Shown: positions 35,842 through 46,727 of the stretch, in pieces | Position numbering within the stretch: position 1 is the first letter of the stretch | Layout: every line of letters begins with the position of its first letter | Source: Anticarsia gemmatalis | Taxonomy: Eukaryota > Arthropoda > Insecta > Lepidoptera > Erebidae | Length of the DNA: 64,000 nucleotides | Direction: 5' to 3' | Assembly: GCF_050436995.1 (NCBI RefSeq) | Contig: NC_134753.1 | Span: forward strand, 9,176,001-9,240,000 | Notes under the pieces: generated by a model | Seen by the model: only the letters and a program-made list of their open reading frames with translations | The model's database searches: none | What the model was told of the DNA's origin: nothing | Translations under genes and position numbers: made by a program

Positions 35842-37304
35842 GCATGAATATTACCTATTTGAATAACAAATAAATATTACTATATTTAATCTTTATCTCT
35901 TAATAAGGCATAAGCTTCAATTGAACTAAATTTTTATCGAGAAAATTGAGACGGATTTAGAAAAATCAAATAGCGAAGCGTGCTCCAGAGAGCAGTACAT
36001 TTACGTAACTCGGGACATCTGGAACCAGCAAGACAAAATAAATCCCTCGAATGAGTCTATGTAGGTACGTATAGTTGCTGTTTCAGTATTCTATGCTCGC
36101 GATTCACTTGTTAACTACTGGACGTGTTAGTTAAAGCCAGCAATGGAACAGTCATTTCAGTGGTACGTTACTTGTTATGTGTATCCCTGCGTCTCCAAGT
36201 CTTTCGCAACCGTGCCAAAGTCTAAACTATTGTCTCTAAAATACTTGGCATGGATCTCTAGACACTTTTGTATTTATTGCGAGTAAACAGATAAATTTTG
36301 TAGAAATTAATATTCCTTATACTAGAAGTAAAAGTCATTGACTTGGGCTGAAATCGCAATTACCAAGCCAACAAGACGGGAATAAAATAGATACTCTTGT
36401 TTTTTTAAATAACTCAAAAAAGTTTTGCTTTAGTGTTTGGATTCCTTACAATTCTCTTGTTATTGTTGTTTCGAGTTACAATAATTCCTGGGAATAAAGT
36501 TGGTGATAAGGATAATATACGGTACGGCTCGTTATGTAAACTTTTCAACTATCTTTTTGTTCTTTGTAGACGAATAAATAATGTAACATACTTTGCGAAA
36601 ATGTTGCTCTAGCGTTTCAACATAACATCGGTGTCATTTCAATAGGATTAGTACACGACATTACAGCTTTTCATTCACGGTACATTAGCAATTTCAACAA
36701 ATATAATAATTTTCATAGCGGAATATCGCAGTTGTGACGAGATGGACCTTTTGTCAGCGTTAACGATAGGAAATGGAAGTCGTTGGTAGAAAGATAAATA
36801 ATTTACGTAATATATCATTCATCGCGGTGGATTTGAGGGAGAATGTATTCACTGGGGACTGACGTAGTTTTATGAGAGCTCGTCTCTCTTTTATGAACAA
36901 CGACATTTAGTTGATTGTCGTCGAGAAGCTTTGAAGCTTTCTGTTTAGTTACTATATACTAGGTGTTACACGGTCCCCCTATGAAGTTGACTTTTAGGAG
37001 ATGCTTAGTACGCTCCCGCCCTGTGAACACGGTACGTTCAATATTCAATCTAAATAGTTGAACGCACGTTGAACGCTTCATTTGAAGTCGGTGTAAAATT
37101 TATGTCACCCGCTTGAACATGAGGGATGTGCTGCAACTAATGGAATAACATTTTCTCAGAATACTTGGAATTGAGTTTGACATTTTATGAACCGTTTAGT
37201 TGATAGATAAGTAGCATTTTTAGAGTTACAAACTAATACGTACTGTTTCTACTTATTTATGAAATCTTGGTAACAATGAGGTCACAAAGTCTATGCCTGT
37301 ATAT
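35842..37304. other. Gene-free DNA
   Basis: No gene, mobile element or repeat is supported in this interval. Confidence 0.4.
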
Positions 37305-37440
37305 GTATTTATTTATTTATTTATTTTTTATTTATTTATTTAAACTTAATATACAAATTTGTATAAAGGCGGACTTAATGCCAGGGGCATTTTCTGCCAG
37401 TCAACCTTAGGGTGATGCAGAGATTATTACGAAGGTGTTT
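37305..37440. repeat. Lepidopteran repeat tail with ATTT microsatellite
   Basis: An (ATTT)n tract (about 37305-37344) is followed by ACAAATTTGTATAAAGGCGG, ACTTAATGCCAGGGGCATT, CTGCCAGTCAACC and a purine-rich end. This order is common in moth genomes as the end of a dispersed repeat; the parent family is not certain to me. Confidence 0.5.
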
Positions 37441-39429
37441 AAAAGAGGAAGGAAAGTGAGTTATTTACGTGTTTAACCCGGTTTCTGAGGTACATTTAGC
37501 GGTAGTTTATCTATTCAATAGCGTGTAAACTCATATATAAAAACGCTATAAAAAGTAAACTATCTTCAGTCTACATTATAATAAACTTACGACTTTGTCA
37601 AAAGGATTCTTTGCAAAAGTATTTAAACTACATACACCAATAAAGATTCTTTTTAACGTCGACTGTTTCGATACAAATGTGTATTGCTTTAACATATTAT
37701 TGGAAAAGTGTGCACCTACAACAGGAGAATAAAAATATAAAGAAGTTCTCGGAATTCGGAGAGCTAACCGTTATTAAATATTTTTACTATCTACTTGGTA
37801 GTCAGTGCTCAAAAGCGGACCTTAATGATGAAAAATATTTGACTTAGGGCTGAAACACACGATAATAAAATAAATAAGTAGGTAATATTCTACCAAGAAT
37901 ATGAAGATAAACAAACCTTGTATCTTGCTAAAGTAAATATTACTTTAAACTGAGACGAATACTAGTAAATGTTATGTAATATTACATACTTATAAGTATG
38001 TATATGTAAATTATTTATTAGTAGATAAGGTAACTATGTTTTTGCAGATAATTGTTCAATTACTCATAACAAATAACATTCCTATATCACAAATTATGCA
38101 TTACAAATTTAATTTATTAAATGCGCTAATGAGCTGTATCGATATTCACCGATCAATTAAAACAGTTATTTTTAATAAGCTTGTATTATTTGTTTAAGAA
38201 AAATCTAGCGTTCCTGTTGCATCTTTATAACAATATTAGTCGAGTGTAATTGAAAACCGCTGCTGAGACGTGGGGCATAAATATAACTGTGAATTCCTAA
38301 AGAGAGTTCCCCGTCTGTCAAGTTTACGAGGGTTGAGTAATTAAAACTAGTTTATTTCACATCGTTGTTTGTGCATCCAGGTAATCACTTTGCTTTGTTT
38401 CTGCAAATGCTTAATAATACCTACTAATTATCATTTGATCAACAATCTACATGATTGCCAATTAGTACAAAGTGATTAATATATTTGTCACGATCACTAT
38501 AAATGGCGCGTTTATTGACCAACCCTGAGTGGCAGGCTTTACATCGACGGAAGGCTTTGCTGTGAATCCCAAATAAACAAGTATTTGGACAACTAAATAA
38601 ACAGAAAAAATGTTTTTTATATACATATTTCTAATACGAGTATGAATCCATAGCGCCACAGGGGATAACGAAGGGATTATGGCAGATACAGAGGGATATC
38701 CAAGACAATTTTTCCACGATTAAATGATATAATTATTCCCGAAGGCTGGCGGGATATATATCGGGGGACTTATAGCTAAGTGGCTATAAAATCGATCGGT
38801 CTGCCGACTGTGCGTGGGTAAGCGCTCCTGTGTGCGGCCGCTCTCTAGAGGGTTACGGATTGTTCACACACCCAACAATTGAATTAAATAATTTGGTCCG
38901 GACCAGTCTGATTACTGCAAGATAAATAACGAACTTGCGTCCGCAGCTCCACTAGTGTGAATAATGTCCAAAAAAAGTAGTCGGTGTTTGTACAAGTAAA
39001 GCTATATAGACAGTTTTATTGTTGTGATAAAATGTGGTTTGACAATAAGACCCAGATTCGTCACTTCTGAATAAGTATCAATTAACTTATCAGGTGGAAT
39101 TTTGGTACTTATTTTTATACATTTCTTGTCACTTTATTCATTGAATAGGCTACTCGCTACATATCCAAAAACATTGAAACTGTATTTTAATCTACTGTTA
39201 AACAAACAATGGATATACCAACACGTTGAAATGATTGCAATCGAGTTAGACTCACCTGTGAACCACTTGTATAAGTGCATAAGCTCGTAATGTATGCAAG
39301 AGACGAACTTAAAAACGTATAAAAAGGAATAACGAGTTAATACTGAGTACTCTTACACGTTGAGAAACTTACGTCGTATTAAAGTATTCTTCTGAACGTG
39401 TGCAGCGCATGCTCTACCTAGTCACAGGA
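37441..39429. other. Gene-free DNA with a promoter-like CG-rich patch
   Basis: No supported gene. At about 38750-38870 a CG-rich patch contains GGCTATAAAATCG (TATA at 38785) and a donor-like GGGTAAGCG about 30 bases later. It also has a 7-bp inverted repeat TTATAGC/GCTATAA. It could be a core promoter but has no attached reading frame. Confidence 0.3.
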
Positions 39430-39430
39430 C

Positions 39431-39660
39431 TTTCTTTCTTTCTTTCTCGTATGGTTAATGGTCAACCTAGTGTCAAAGTTGTTCAAGCCGCCCGAAGGCC
39501 TTTGACGTGGCTTAACGACTGTTATCGTAGTAAATAATAACCGGGGCTGACTTTTTACGTGCCCTCCGAAGCACGGAGACGCCCATTTCAAATACCACTA
39601 ACAACAGATAGACAGACAGACAGACAGAGTTACTTTCGCATTTATAATATTAGTATGGAT
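39431..39660 (+). repeat. Lepidopteran dispersed repeat with TTTC and GACA microsatellites
   Basis: A TTTC tract (39431-39447) precedes ATGGTTAATGGTCAACC, GTCAAAGTTGTTCAAGCC, GAAGGCCTTTGACGTGGC, TAACGACTGTTATCGTAG, ACGTGCCCTCCGAAGCACGG, then a GACA tract and TATAATATTAGTATGGAT. The body matches the fragment at 35019-35128 in the same orientation. The tail resembles the ends of other insect repeats. Confidence 0.6.
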
Positions 39661-41294
39661 GATTATTATGAGTATAAAAAAAATACACTTTGTCGAATAA
39701 TATATGGCCAAAGTGTCAAACCTTTAAAATGTATACTTGTGATAACACAATACCCTGAATTGTGAAAAGAAAATAAGAAAAGTATGTCAATGCACGATAC
39801 ACCTTTTGAATGATATACCTTTTGAATTGAAATCCTCTTGTAACCCTCAAGGAGAGATTTGTATTAGCTACATTCATGTCAACACAGCTCATAAAAGTAT
39901 CAGACGGTAAGTTCTCTGATTTCGCTTTACATTTCAATGCGTCGCGAAACGACTTCTCACACAAAATATTATGATACTTCTTTGTATCGACATCAAATTA
40001 TTTGCTCGTTCCATTTATCGTGCCAAATATCAAACTATGTTTCATTTTTATTGTGTATAAAATATATACCATTCATAAAATGACCACACCTCGTAATATA
40101 AATGTCAGCTTGTCAGAATTACGGCTGCTTTTTCGATCGTTTGGTAACTTTATTTTAAAAATAACTTCGCTGTTTCGTAAATTGCAATACATTATCCATC
40201 AAGATTTATTTTTCAATTAAAATAAAAACGAACGCAAGGAACGGAGCGTCATCAATATATCAGAATAATTGTGATTTTTTGCAGAACTTTCATTTATTTT
40301 ATTTACCAACGAGATATGCAAGTACTTCGGTAGTCCGAATTTACCAGTGAAGTCGGGTAAATGGAAAAGGAGTGTTATTTGAGAATATTTTTATAAAACA
40401 ACAGATATCGAAAATGTTTAAATGAACATTGAATGTCCGTGAAATGACGGATCTGTATATTACAAACGTAAACTGTGAAATATTTCACACTTATATTTGC
40501 CTGTACACACACTGCCTTTATTTCTGTATTATTTAAATTTCATTTTGGAAGCACGGTGGTGGATATATTTACGTAATTCATTCTGGTCGGTGCGTAAAGC
40601 CATTCAGCTTAAATATACAACATTTTTAGTCGAAACAGTTCTTCCGTGTACGAACAAATGCAGAAAAGCATTAATAAAGTAACATTAATGAGGTTTCTGA
40701 ACCTTATTCATAACTACGTAGCGTCCGCGCCTGGTGAAAAAGCTGAAAAATGTAGTAACATCGAAATCAGGAAGTGAAACGTTATAAACTAGTTAGGGGT
40801 TTAACTGTTCGCGAGTCGGACACAATAGTTAAACAATTAGCGTGTACGTGGATCACGACAGGACGTTTGATGTACAGAACACCGAGAGAATTGCAAAAAG
40901 CTCCGTTTCAAAAAAGTTTCACGCGGTATTTGGATACTATTTTATCTACTCCCGATTCTAAATCTATTATCTCTTGGGCTTGGTGACACTGTGAAGACTG
41001 CTGTCTCAGACTTGCTAAAGACGTAGTCAAAGTACTATTTACACCGAGTCGACTACTACCTTCAACATGCCACCCGATCGTTACTTCTATTCAGTCGACT
41101 TTAGATTACGTAGGTACTATCGAACAAACTGAATCATGACCCACCATGTGCTCATTTTCTAAAACGCGTCTATATACGCGTAGGTCGAAATTGGCTTGAA
41201 CCTTTCGTTTCCTTGGTAATGAATTTGTTATCTGTCATTATTGCGACAAATCTTAGTGCGCCAATACAATAATGCTTTGCTACCGTTTTCAACA
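39661..41294. other. Gene-free DNA
   Basis: Several 60-80-codon frames occur but none shows motifs, signals or splice context. No mobile element was recognised. Confidence 0.4.
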
Positions 41295-41430
41295 GGCTCC
41301 GTGGCGTAGTGGGTTGATGTTACGACTGCGACGCGTCAGGAGTGGGTTCGATACCCACTCAGGGCATGGTTTATTCGGCCATTATAGGAAATAATGTAAC
41401 TATAAAAATTCAATAATATAGGGTAACCAG
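41295..41430 (+). repeat. tRNA-derived SINE head
   Basis: An A box (TGGCGTAGTGG, 41302-41312) and B box (GGTTCGATACC, 41345-41355) are correctly spaced for an RNA polymerase III promoter. GTGGG-TTCGATA-CCCAC forms a perfect T arm. The 5' GGCTCCG does not pair with the 3' TCAGGGC, so there is no acceptor stem and it is not a working tRNA. The downstream part (TTATTCGGCCATTATAGG) would be the SINE body; its end is uncertain. Confidence 0.65.
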
Positions 41431-42183
41431 CATAGTTATTACCCGGTTAAGGAATTGATACACAATTTTAGTCAATAGTGTCTTTAGTTAGTAAAACATT
41501 GACATAAACTCTATTATAAACGCAACTTAAATATTCTTTCTAAAAGAACATCAGTCCTTTGTTTCAATAACTTTATACTAATTCAATATAAAACACTTAA
41601 AAACTATAAATACTAGCGAATACTGTTAATTCAAATGTGTTATCCTTAACAAATATTGCAACAAACTTTTACTTTTTCTTTTCGAACTACACGCCTGTCG
41701 CACAAACGTCGGACATGAGTTCTATAAATTAAAAATGTTACCAATATTCTAAAAATGACATATATCGCAATTAATTTGAACTGGTTACTTTAGAAATTAA
41801 GATAAAAGTATTATTCCTTAACATTGGCAATCACTGTATGATGGGCAATGACTGTAATGGTTACCCTAATCGTTTCACAGATTTCTAAATGACGTGCTAT
41901 TTGATATTTGACACAAATAGGTTTTTTCGTAGTGAAAAGAGTTTAGACTACTTACATTCTACATTCAAATTAAGAGTGATTTATCGAAAACGTATCTACG
42001 CACTGTAATAACAAAGGTCAAAGTTGTATGTAGTCGTAGATACATCATAACACAGTCGTATGCATGTTTAAAATGTCCTAAGTGCAACTTTGACGATAGA
42101 GACGAAATTCTTACTGTTTTGACGGTGTCAAGCGAATTATCGGCAAAATGGGTCATGAATCAGTTGGTTCTATAGTACAGGTT
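41431..42183. other. Gene-free AT-rich DNA
   Basis: Nothing supported in this interval. Confidence 0.4.
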
Positions 42184-42888
42184 GTAGACATCAGTGTTGG
42201 GTCAATCAACTAATTTTTTCAATCAATTGATTAGTCATGACTAATTTAGTCATGAATTATTTAGTCATGATTGAATTAATCATGAGTAAAAATAATAATC
42301 ATAATCATGATTAAATAAATTAGTCATCAATCATTTAATGATTAAATGACTGATGACTAATTTATTGTATTTTTGTATGATGATTAAACTAAAAAAAATA
42401 ATTCAGGTGACATAATTTTAGTTTAATTGAACACATCTATAAAACTATAACTGATCACCACATTAAGTTGACTGAAAGAAGATAATTCCATTATTTATAA
42501 AATTTGATTTTCAAAACGCGTAGTTTTAAAAAGCAATTTAAATTATTTTAAACTAAATTAGCCCGAACTTATTTTTGCAAATGTGTACCTGTGTAAATTA
42601 AAAAAAAATTAACTGATTCTGTTGTAAAACTAGCTTTAATTAAAAACCTGTGATTAACAAATCAACAGTCATGGAACGTAGACTTGAAAAACTTAGTTTT
42701 ATTTAACTATTATTTTTAGTCATTAAAATTTTAGTCATGATTGAATAACTAACACTAACACTAATTAATCATCAATCACGACTCATGATTGAATTTTTTT
42801 AGTCATTATTCATTAGTCATGACTAAATAATTTAATCTTAATCATCAATCATCAATCAAACTAAATTTTGCCCAACACTGGTAGACAT
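42184..42888. mobile_element. Non-autonomous hAT-type transposon (689 bp plus 8-bp target duplications)
   Basis: The element 42192-42880 starts CAGTGTTGGG and ends CCCAACACTG, the exact inverted complement and a hAT-like terminus. It is flanked by identical 8-bp target duplications GTAGACAT (42184-42191 and 42881-42888), the hallmark length for hAT. The interior is very AT-rich and has no coding sequence. Both subterminal regions are packed with TAGTCATGA words, including a perfect 14-bp palindrome TTAGTCATGACTAA at 42231-42244 and again at 42813-42826. These are likely transposase-binding repeats. The exact target duplication suggests it is not very old. Confidence 0.88.
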
Positions 42889-45761
42889 CAATCGTTCAAG
42901 ATTCATGTACATACATATGTACTTGCGAGAGGCAAGTTAAATGACGTGTCGACCTGTGTCCGTGGTTGGTGAGGTTAACCAATACGCATTAGATAATTAG
43001 TCCCACAAAAACCGCCATAATAAATGCAATTCAGTTCAATATCCACGAGTAATTAATATTTATTCCAATTCATAATATTCGACACAAAAAAGTGATTGAA
43101 ATAGCAGTTAAAATAATTAGGTAACCTTTGTTACCGTGTTCCAGCTATGTGTGGACTTATGAGAATAAATTCTATTTCAAAGCTTCAGCACTTTCAACTT
43201 CATTAAATATTTTATTTAATTAAAAAGCTATGAATAACTATCAGCAATCTTAAACTGGAGTAGTTTTTCTTCATCTTAAGATTCCAGTTTATTAATCTTC
43301 CGTTGGAATAAAAACCTCTAGAAGCTATAAAATGCATTTTATATACAGGTTTCCATAAAACGCAGATAATTTAAAAAGATCGCATAATTACGGTAGCGAC
43401 GTCTGCAAATTACCTTTTCCTCAATCCATTTCTTCCGCTCTCGCACAGAATTTACAACTGTCGTCGAGTAAAGTTTAACCAGAAAAATAAACTTAATTAG
43501 GGATGAACAGAGAGGAAGAGTTCTATGTAGTATTCTTCCTTCTTTATAAGGTGAAAGAGTAGAAAAAGCGTATAATTGTGGCTGGCAACTGACTTGAATA
43601 GTAAAGTTGTTAAGAAACAAGCTGTCGCCATAAATGGACTGTTTATGATGTGAAACTGATCCGCGTATTAAGAGGTACAAAAACATTAGAACTCACGGAA
43701 GTTCTTTCTAGTTCGCGTCGATAGTTTCAAAATAGACTGCGCTCCCACAGTACGGGATGTGTGGATTGTTTGTTGTTGCATTCGGCGTCTGGCATTTGCA
43801 AATTGTTTAAGGAAGAAGGTAATCGATTTCAGTTCTAAATAAAGGTAGCTATATAGTAATAACAATAACTACATATTATTTACCTTTACGAGTATTAACA
43901 TAAAATAATATATTGCGTACTTTCTCAGAAATACTCGCATGTTATGCAAACTGTTTCTATAATAAGTGGTTTTTAAGACTGTGCTTATAGAAAGCTTTAA
44001 TAACGTAATGGTTTTTCTGGCAAACAATTCTCTGTAGCAACGTCGTTTGGAACCATTCCTGAAAGGTGTTTTAAATTTGTTGACGCAAAATCGGCTTAAG
44101 CTGGTCGTGCCTGGCCGCAAAAAACATGGCTTGTTTGGAGCCGAGCCGATGTGAACGACATTGCGTATAAACGACTTATACCCCATAGGACCTTTTCTGA
44201 CTAACGTAAGCTGATTCCACGTCAACAAATGTGATCAAAATCTGAAGCTCGCATCGTGCATATTTCTAAAATTGTAGACGTAAATATAACTTTTAAAACA
44301 AGCATAAGGACAAAGTTTCATACTAAATACTATCTCATATATCAACCTTCGTTTAATTCTAGTATGTCGGATGAAAACACACGTACGTTCTGAGAACCAT
44401 TAGGTATGCAGAAGCTAATTAAACCCTCTTCAAAAAGCTTTGTAGCATAAATTAAAAATACTAGGTATATTGAAACAAAATTCCCTGTTCATTTTTATGG
44501 ATAAATGTGGAGATAAAAGCTATACGTAAATATGTAAAGCGTTAGCGCCTGTCAGAATTGCGTTTACATACATCCATCGTGACAATGCATGTGGACAACA
44601 CCGACACTATATATAACGCTATGTAGCCAGGTATAATTCACGTGAAATGACTTATGACAGTGTAGCGACCACGCTGAACGATTTATCGACGATGGATTAA
44701 ATAACTTTCCCGGAAAAGTCCTAGACGTGCGGACATTTAACAAACATTCCCGCGCACGTAAACATAGTCAAATAAAAAGTTTTTATCATCACGGGACGTA
44801 TGATAACTGAAATAGTAAAATTTGTCTTGAGTCGGTACACTCAAACAACCTGAAAACTGGTATATATTATAACTCTGTCTGTGGGTTGCGGTAGTCAAAT
44901 AACATTGTTTCGTGGAAAACGAAATATTTTTATTTTTGTTGTTCCCGGAAGCCGGCTTCAATACACTTAGTTTCAGCGAACTCAGGAATGTTTCATATCA
45001 ATCGTATTTTTGATCCTATCTAATAAACAAAGCGCTTTCTCATACATATTTTAGTTAGTGAAGACGAGGTGCTAATCGAGCGTAGCGCTTCAGCGCAGAC
45101 TGATCTAATGACATGCACTTAAACGCTTAGAATCTATTTGGTACGTGTACCGTGAACTTTGTCACAAAATTGAAACATCAAACTAAACGGTTGGAACAAT
45201 GGCTTCGTAATTTATACAGGTCTACGTACTATGGCTGAGAAGAATCAACATTTGTATGCTAAGTGGCCGATAGGCTGTATACAGAATACAATATCAAAAA
45301 ATGGTGACCGTATTTACATCTATAAGCGATATATTCGACGTGTCTATGGTTTTGAATGGAAGGGTACTAGCAATTTATTGTTCTAAATATGGCACTTTAT
45401 TCTTTCAAGTTACGGTAGCGGTAAGGTCGTTAAACAAGTTACGTTACAGGAAGAATTATATGCTTTGAGCGATATCAGTTTTGAATAAAAGTGAATGTGC
45501 GTTGAAATCTAGGTGAGACAAGTAATTATGTTTGTATCTAAAACAATATGTATACTAAAGACTCGTTTGTCATTCCACTCACTCAAGTCTGCTATTTATG
45601 GCAAGTTCGTGATCAATCGGTGCGCAAGCTGGTACAATCTAATGTATAATATTATCGGATCACTTTCATATACTAACATTATCACAGAGATGGTCTTTAA
45701 AGGTGCTTTATAGAGGAAGAAATCACAAAATACGTTGCGAAGTAGGTACATGCAAAGTATA
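42889..45761. other. Gene-free DNA
   Basis: No firm gene. Minus frames of 115 and 119 codons (43339-43686 and 43869-44228) lack recognisable domains. The second has a CpG-containing region around 44080-44170 but nothing I can name. Confidence 0.4.
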
Positions 45762-45900
45762 GGCCTGTGTCGAAGGTTCGATCCCAACACTTGGAAGTGA
45801 ACAAATTTATATGACCTGCAAATAGTAGTTCACGGAGTGTGGGTGTTTGTGTCCGTGATTTGTATGACTGTACAGTTTCCGTAACATAAGGATAATTCAC
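45762..45900 (+). repeat. SINE fragment with tRNA-type B box
   Basis: GTGTCGAAGGTTCGATCCC contains a B box (GGTTCGATCCC, 45775-45785), followed by ACTTGGAAGTGAACAAATTT, GACCTGCAAATAGTAG and GTGTGGGTGTTTGTGTCCG. This order is like the body of a common lepidopteran SINE. The A-box half is missing or decayed. Confidence 0.5.
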
Positions 45901-46416
45901 TAGAGCGGGAAATTGCCTTTCATTCAAACGAAAAATATAGAATTGTATAAAGAGATAAGTTTTTATTACTTTTTATTAAAACTGCATTTGGAATATTGTG
46001 CTATTTATTTTATTCGCAAACATGAATATGGGTTGCGTATATTTTTAACAACACCCGAGGACTCACGTTTCACAAATGTATTTTTATATATATTTTTTGT
46101 GTCAATTGTAATTTTTCTCATATTATAATATAGTAGCAGCAAGCAATTTTGCAAGCAACAAAGTGGCTAATATAAATTTGCAGCGATAGTACAATAAAAG
46201 ACCGTCCCGGTCCGTCCCGCTGTAGTGAAGTTAAATATCGGAAGGTGCAGTAGCATTTATGATAGAATCCGAATACAAATTGTAAGTGCCGTGTTCTTTT
46301 TATGTTTTTTTAAGAATTCTTTGAATACTGTTTACCCAGTGACATTTTAGTAATGAAAATAATGGCTTGGAACTTTTTACAACATGTCTCTTTATTCTAT
46401 AAATATAGTTACAAAG

Positions 46417-46727
46417 CAATGATAGCCGAGTGGTATAAGTTGGCACCTCCCACGCAAGTGGTCGAAGGTTTGAATCCCAGACATCACACCAATGACTTTT
46501 CGAAGTTATGTGTGTATTAGAAATAGTTGTCACATACTCCAACGGTGAAGAAAAACATCGTGCGGAAACCTTGCATGCCTAAAATTTGTTTAAAACGTTT
46601 ATCGGAGGCATGCAAAGCCCCCAACCCGCACTAGGCCAGCGTGGTGGATTCAAGGCCTAACCCCTCCCTCATAACGGGAGGAGACCCTTGCCCAGCAGTG
46701 GGGCATTAATGGGTAAACAAAAAAAAC
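46417..46727 (+). repeat. Full-length tRNA-derived SINE (~310 bp)
   Basis: A box GATAGCCGAGTGG (about 46421-46433) and B box GGTTTGAATCC (46467-46477) form the polymerase III head. The body has ATGTGTGTATTAGAAATAGT, CAACGGTGAAGAAAAACATC, GGAAACCTTGCATGCC, GCCAGCGTGGTGGATTC, GGAGGAGACCCTTGCCCAGC and a final GGGTAAACAAAAAAAA. This is the arrangement of a common noctuid-moth SINE type. A 12-base A-rich 3' tail is present; no clear target duplication was found. Confidence 0.82.

Noticed and set aside
41295..41366. Possible functional tRNA gene
   Set aside because: A and B boxes and a T arm are present, but the acceptor stem does not pair, so a SINE head is the better explanation.
43869..44228. 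119-codon minus-strand frame
   Set aside because: No domain recognised, and no ATG in good context with supporting splice sites. It may be decayed repeat.
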